Positions 58,989 to 64,000 of a stretch of DNA of 64,000 nt are shown piece after piece. Source of the DNA: Physcomitrium patens (Eukaryota; Streptophyta; Bryopsida; Funariales; Funariaceae); the NCBI RefSeq assembly GCF_000002425.4, contig NC_037265.1:13243369-13307368 (forward strand), read 5' to 3'. Below the pieces are notes generated by a model, which saw only the letters and a program-made list of their open reading frames with translations, ran no database searches and was not told where the DNA came from. The position numbers and the translations under genes were made by a program. Every line of letters starts with the position of its first letter. The first letter of the stretch is position 1.

Positions 58989-60950
58989 AAATTACCTTTG
59001 GACCTTTCATGATCTGATTGTTGTACCTATCCCATCAAAATACACTCAACAAATTTGTGTTCTTTCTAATAATTTTACCATTAACAATTTAAAGGCTATA
59101 TATTAATAGTTAAGGTATTCTTTGACTCCACATTCTTAAAAAATATATTTAACTTTTTTTTATTTAATTGTTTCTATCCACAATGTTCAGTCAATGGTGT
59201 CAGTTTTGTCATTCAGGTCAATTGACCTATGCCTTGATTAGATTGAAGATCCTACTAGGGAACGTGCCTATGACTGGCTGTCTGCAACTATTCATGACCA
59301 GATCTTACTCTTCAAGGACGGATTGAAGGTTCAAGCAAGCTTTTGACTCAGCCATAACATTCTGGTAAACAAGAAAAAAAAAACTATTGCAAATTACACT
59401 TTAATATTGAACACTGAGTTCCAGTAATCTGCAACGTTTTTCATGATGCAAGCTTACCCAATTGTTCAAACACTAGGATCTCTATCAGTGTATTGCTCAT
59501 ACTGGAAGTCCTTAGCTAGGAGCATCATTTCCATTCGTCTTTCAACTTTCTTAGCCTGTGGAAACAATGACAACCTGATGAAGAGGAGAGCTTCGAACCC
59601 TTGACATCACTACAGTGAGTAAATATGCACAATTTAGACTGCGTTTTATGTGCACATTTGTTAATGCGTTGGACCTACGAGTTCCAATTGCCCTTGATTT
59701 GGAATTACTTGTTGCTTTTATAAAGAGCTTCATAACCCACTGGGTTTCTACTTCTGGTTTGAAGGTGCCTCAGGGTCGCACCTTAGCTACTCACGCACTA
59801 ATTGCAGAAGTTATGAGTGAACAATATCGTTTGCAATGGGAAAGTGCAGAAACTTGAAGCTCTGTTAATGGAAATGCATCCATTGTGGTGGAGAAGCATT
59901 CTCTCCCCAATCGATTGGATAATTGTGAGCTTATTTCAAACCGACTTGCGTTTATGCGGAATTATACAAGGGGCCATCTGTTTTTTTGATCTATTTCGTT
60001 GGTTTTTCCCTTTCACTTTTTCTGTGTCCTGCTAATGGATTTACGTCATCCGACAATGAAATTGTTACCACAATCCTTTACGCACCTGAAACAAACGTGA
60101 ACAGAGCTGAAGTCACCTGCAAAATTGCATCTTTGATCTCCAAACCATGCAAGCGATAGAGAATTATGATAATCATTGTCATTAAAATCCGTTCAGGGGA
60201 ACAGTTGTGTCCGTGAGTGATGCCACGCCACCTACATTGAAGCAAGGGAGTATGAAATTCTCATTCTCTAATCCCAGAGAATAATGAGTCCTCCAAGTCA
60301 GGCTCAATAGCAGGATGTGCCCTTTACAGCAAAATTTAAGGCATAACACTGCTCAAATGGGCCCAAGGTCTGGAACATTCTACATAATGTACAGGAATAG
60401 TAACTACAGACCGAACAGTCAAGATTCCAACATCACATTCACTTGCAGTAGAGAAATAGTAAACAGTAACATGCAAAAATCACATCGTTCCATGAAGACT
60501 GACAATGAAAAAACAGCTTGGGAGATACACATCCCAGTAAGGCTGGAGTAGGATGTTGAATGATTTCTTCTTATTCAAAATGAATGTATACCATTGATGT
60601 AACGAACCTTTTGACCTGAGGCAGTTAAAATTAAACCTGCATGCTGAGTCCATAAATCTGTTTATTACAACTGCATAACCGCATGTTCACACTACCCACT
60701 GCAATTGTGAGTTTATTCCGCAGCTCGTATAATCACAACCCACTTGTATGCATCTAAAAGAACATAAAGAAATCGAGTTGACTAAAGATATCGACATTAG
60801 TAGACAATATGAAACAAGATTCCAAAATTCTGACGTCTCAGAGAATGTCCAACTTGGTGAAGGAGTTGGTAAGTATTCAACCTTACGTGTACGTGTGCAT
60901 GACTCCCTTATTGTTTACAAAAGTTCCAAATCAAATAAGGAGACCAGAAA
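58989..60950. other. No recognised gene
   Basis: Moderate base composition, unlike the AT-rich desert, and apparently unique. The longest frames (for example 59,615-59,857 and 60,315-60,551) are short, lack family motifs I recognise and have no supporting neighbours. It probably lies downstream of the CTP synthase relic on the minus strand. Confidence 0.4.
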
Positions 60951-62298
60951 CCTAACCTAAGAAAACTGAGGAAGGTTACCCGGGTCGCGATTTGAATTCT
61001 GGATGAAATTGAATGCCCACATGATAGGGATGTCCTCGCAGTTCCTAACCTTAACAATCCCAGGAACAATCATTTTGGGACACCCATATGAACAGTTCTA
61101 GATATGAGTGCGTCAAAATTATAAAGTGGGAACATACTTATTTTAAGCTATTAACATGAGAAACTTAACTGCTGTCTCAATTGCAATACCAAGAAAAAGT
61201 AGCTGCAGTTAGTTTCGATGGTATCTTATTAGCACAATGGCAATGAGTTCGATGATACCTCCATCATACGTCCTGACTCGTCCTTGCAAACATACCGAAG
61301 TCCAGCGGCTCTAAACTTTCTATCACATTAGGATTCAACTGCCAGAATGGAATGTCTTACGCTCCAACAGTTTCAACAAAGCAATAAACTTAATACACAT
61401 AGTATCCTAGGGACCTAGTGTGTCCAACAGAAGTTGAATGATGATTGATCGTCTCATAACGATGTCTGTGACGCTTATTTTAAAATGAATCTTTTCGCTA
61501 ACAAGAACAGAAAGGATTAAAATCTCAGCTTGAGCATAAATTATGTTTCAAGAATGATATCACAAAGAAACACAACACATAACAAGAACTGAAGCAACTG
61601 TATAGCTTCACCTCAATCAAACGCACAAACAGGAGAATATAACTGAAGAACCATACACTACCATATCTTGCAATTGAATTCAACCAGACACGAACTTCAG
61701 CTATTAATCCCTGCTTCTAATTGTGCAGTGAAAATGATATTAAAGACAATTGACTTTCATAACTTACAACTTGGCTGTTGTGCAACCGGTGGTTATAGCA
61801 ATATCTTGCGACCTCCAAGTCTCATTGTGCCACCCATGTGTGTTTCAGAGACCTTCACAACCACCAATTTAATTTCATTCAAGGCCAGATCAAGCTAGCT
61901 GAGCCAAGAGAATATTACCCAGAAGAGTACGGCTGAAAAACAGGAAAATTCTGCAGGTGACGTAGGTGACTCAAAGTAGAGAAATCAAGATTCTTAGACT
62001 ATAACAATATCATGAACAAAACTTCGACACAAACAAAATAGGAATAATCAAACCTCTGGCATAATAAAACACATGAATGGTGTAGCAGAGTCGAATTCAG
62101 TGCTATTGGCGTTTTTCAATCCAAGAATCTATTAACACAAACAAGTGTAGTAGATGGAGAACTTCTCGAGTGATTTATTAATCTTCCATACCATGTGCAT
62201 ACGCGAGAAAAAAGAATCATATACTAATAAGTCATTATTCTGAATCCGTCAGGTAATGTCACATCAATATGCAGGTAGAAGAAAATTAAGTAGCTTAC

Positions 62299-62448
62299 GT
62301 TTCTGGCAAACTCCACAACAGCAAGCTGCATCCCTAACCAAATGCCCAGGTAGGAAACCCCATTTGAACGCACATAAGTAGCAGCTAGTATCTTTCCTTG
62401 AACCCCACGGTCACCAAATCCATTAGGGACGAGCGCATCATGAGATTT
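62299..62448 (-). pseudogene. CTP synthase glutaminase nucleophile exon, best-preserved exon of the relic
   Basis: A 150-bp exon, exactly 50 codons, bordered by CAG at 62,449-62,451 and GTAAG at 62,294-62,298 (minus strand). It translates without a stop from [13 protein letters not shown] to [10 protein letters not shown]. Two substitutions stand out against the family: LVPNG for LVPGG, and Trp for the catalytic Cys in LGIWLGMQ. The rest is so conserved that decay must be fairly recent or was delayed by selection. Confidence 0.9.
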
Positions 62449-62553
62449 CTGTGAGGAGACAGAAAGAATAATCAATACACACCTCGTTAAATTGAATTCA
62501 CTATAAAAACCATGACATTCTGCAGACAACTTTAAGCATCAGGAGAGATACAC

Positions 62554-62592
62554 CTTCAAGGTATTCCAAGCGGAATCATATGCTTCTGGTGC
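62554..62592 (-). pseudogene. 39-bp microexon of the CTP synthase relic
   Basis: Encodes 13 residues, APEAYDSAWNTLK, matching the family segment that precedes the LVPGGFGDRG block. Splice borders CAG/ and /GTGTAT are intact and the length is a multiple of three. Confidence 0.85.
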
Positions 62593-62671
62593 CTGCACGG
62601 ACACAAAGAGACCATTCAGTGTCTATTATGCTAGATTAATTTTGAAACGTAGGACGGCCGACCAGGGCCAA

Positions 62672-62812
62672 GGTTCCACATAATGGTTCACCATGGTCCA
62701 CATTATGATGGAACCATCATCCTTGGTTCCACATAATGGTTCACCAAGGACCATTATGATGGAACACATGCTGAGCCCAAAATCAAGGAGACACCATGGT
62801 TACACATAATGG
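62672..62812. repeat. Tandem hairpin repeat inside a CTP synthase intron
   Basis: Two near-identical units (62,672-62,714 and 62,724-62,765) run from GGTTCCACATAATGGTTCA to CATTATGATGGAAC, so each unit is an imperfect inverted repeat. A third partial unit, GGTTACACATAATGGTC, lies at 62,797-62,813. It lies in the intron between the exons at 62,906-62,994 and 62,554-62,592. It could be a small hairpin-type (MITE-like) element or a local duplication. Confidence 0.65.
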
Positions 62813-63481
62813 TCTAGTCCTGTAACACTTTACAACTCCCTTCCTCAATTCCATTCTTTCAGGCAACAAACTACTCCCTTGATGCACACTTAACAGAAAA
62901 CATACCTCCTCCTTGGCACAATCCTCCAGATCAGTAGCCGCAACCCACTCCAACAGCAGCTTTCTTGAACATGCAATGAAGCATGTTGCAAAGACTGGCC
63001 ATACGTACACAACATTTCAAATTCGGTGGAAATATTATATTCTAGTTACTAAGGTCTCAAATCGTTGATAGTAAGGAAAGAGGAGCTAGTCAGGTCGAAA
63101 AGATACTCCAACATTGTGCAAATTGGCAAGCTGTAGCAAATCATTAATGAATTTAAATAATCAATTTTCTATAGACTAGTACCTAAAAGTCGGCACTGAA
63201 AAAAGTACATCAGACTCAAATCGTTCAAATTACCTTCAGAACCGAGAGATACAAGTCTGACAAACCAGTAAATTCTTAAGCCATAAAAATCTTTACCTGA
63301 AAGAAAAGATCCACAATAAATATCAGGAATACCAAACTTTTAAAGCGAAGGGCAAGAAAAAACAATAACTATTGCTGTTATAAGCGAAAATAGATAAGTA
63401 AAGCAAGGTACTGCGATAGAAAGGTTGTCACATCGCTCAGCTCGAGTAGCCTATGACTCCAAGGCAGGGAGTGGTGCACAA

Positions 63482-64000
63482 CTGCACAACATAGATGTAT
63501 TGGACATGTTAACTCTCAAAAGCGTCTTGGTTCGTGACGACTCCAACTTTATAACTAAATACCACTGAGTCAATGCTCCATACAAGCGAGATCCATTTTT
63601 CTGAAGGGAGGTGGTGCTACAAGTTTCTCTGAGATTGAACTAGAACACCTTGCTAGACAGATCCAGACAGCATAGACTAACCTCAATTGTAGTTTGCGAA
63701 GAATTGCTTGATGCCCTTGCTGATCCTACTCATTGCATACCACAGTAAGGTCAGTTTCACCAAACCAGGATATTGCTGCGAAATGATAACCCAAAAGAAA
63801 GTAAACATCAAAATCGTCCACAAGTTACTTCTTCCAAAATTCATCCTTTTGATGGGCAACTTGTAAATAACTGACTCTTTTCAACAGAATAATAACAAAA
63901 AATACTGGCATCAAGTTCATAATGACCCAAATAGAATATGAAATGCTATCTACGAAGGTGCATGGTGTTAGAAAGTGCTTGACAAGAACACTGCGTACCC
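63482..64000 (-). other. Probable upstream part of the CTP synthase relic
   Basis: Only a weak trace can be seen near 63,505-63,545 on the minus strand (an LLRV..NM block that would fit the end of the amidoligase domain). No other exon is recognised, and the window ends before the N-terminal half would be expected. Confidence 0.35.

Larger units (their letters stand above)
60955..63481 (-). pseudogene. CTP synthase pseudogene with introns (C-terminal half)
   Basis: Ten exon remnants on the minus strand: 63,412-63,481, 63,234-63,296, 62,906-62,994, 62,554-62,592, 62,299-62,448, 62,054-62,128, 61,768-61,852, about 61,453-61,497, 61,259-61,338 and about 60,955-61,044. They spell the glutaminase half of CTP synthase (UTP + ATP + glutamine to CTP) in order: [85 protein letters not shown] and QFHPEFKSRPG. 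Most introns keep GT and AG ends. The nucleophile motif reads LGIWLGMQ, with tryptophan where the family has the catalytic cysteine; the triad His and Glu (FHPE) remain. Stops occur in the first, second, seventh, eighth and last exons, and exons of 89, 85 and 80 bp are one base short of the expected frame. Non-processed, because introns are present. The amidoligase half would lie beyond 64,000 or is unrecognisable. Confidence 0.92.

Noticed and set aside
59615-59857. 80-codon frame in the region without elements
   Set aside because: No recognisable domain; both strands are open for about 60 codons; no splice or start context favours it.
61668-61898. 76-codon plus-strand frame
   Set aside because: Opposite a CTP synthase exon remnant on the minus strand.
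60955-63481. Functional CTP synthase gene
   Set aside because: Catalytic cysteine replaced, stops in several exons, and three exons one base short of frame.

Overview
The window looks like repeat-rich nuclear chromatin of a land plant. It is built almost entirely from LTR retrotransposons of plant type (several Ty3/Gypsy and Ty1/Copia families), one L1-type LINE fragment and very AT-rich decayed DNA. At the right edge is an intron-containing remnant of one host gene, a CTP synthase. The chromodomain integrase of one Gypsy element and the style of the LINE and of the youngest Gypsy family recall elements I associate with non-seed plants (bryophytes, lycophytes, ferns). That placement is an inference from memory and is weak. 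I found no intact host gene, rRNA, tRNA or CRISPR array.

Layout. 1-8.2 kb: a Gypsy element of family A on the minus strand, its 1.37-kb LTR abutting a second, end-truncated family A LTR. 8.2-20.1 kb: two copies of an unrelated Gypsy family (T, Tat/Athila-like) in inverted orientation. The left copy was cut by the family A LTR. The LTR of the right copy was split by a 1.6-kb solo LTR (17,977-19,576). 20.2-42.5 kb: a nested stack. An ancient AT-rich LTR (family B) was split by a minus-strand Copia element (C, 20,603-42,237). C was itself invaded by a chromovirus (D, 20,653-26,629, target repeat GTTGC), a B-type solo LTR (27,691-29,354) and a full-length family A element on the plus strand (31,775-40,354, target repeat ACCGC, LTRs about 98% alike). 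42.5-49.4 kb: AT-rich decayed DNA with another B-type LTR. 49.8-53 kb: a LINE fragment fused to a truncated Copia element. 53.1-59 kb: a Copia element with both LTRs (about 6% apart). 59-61 kb: no recognised gene. 60.95-63.5 kb: a CTP synthase pseudogene on the minus strand, ten exon remnants with introns.

The points I find most worth checking: (1) family A LTRs contain about 430 bp homologous to the gag zinc-knuckle/spacer coding region of family T, so one Gypsy family seems to carry a captured piece of another inside its LTR; (2) the D LTRs carry perfect four-unit heat-shock elements just upstream of a TATA box, the layout known from heat-activated plant retrotransposons; (3) the CTP synthase relic keeps its exon-intron structure but has a tryptophan at the glutaminase nucleophile position plus stops and single-base losses. 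All element coding regions look broken and are treated as fossils. Nothing here acts as an operon or pathway; the relations between genes are insertion order.
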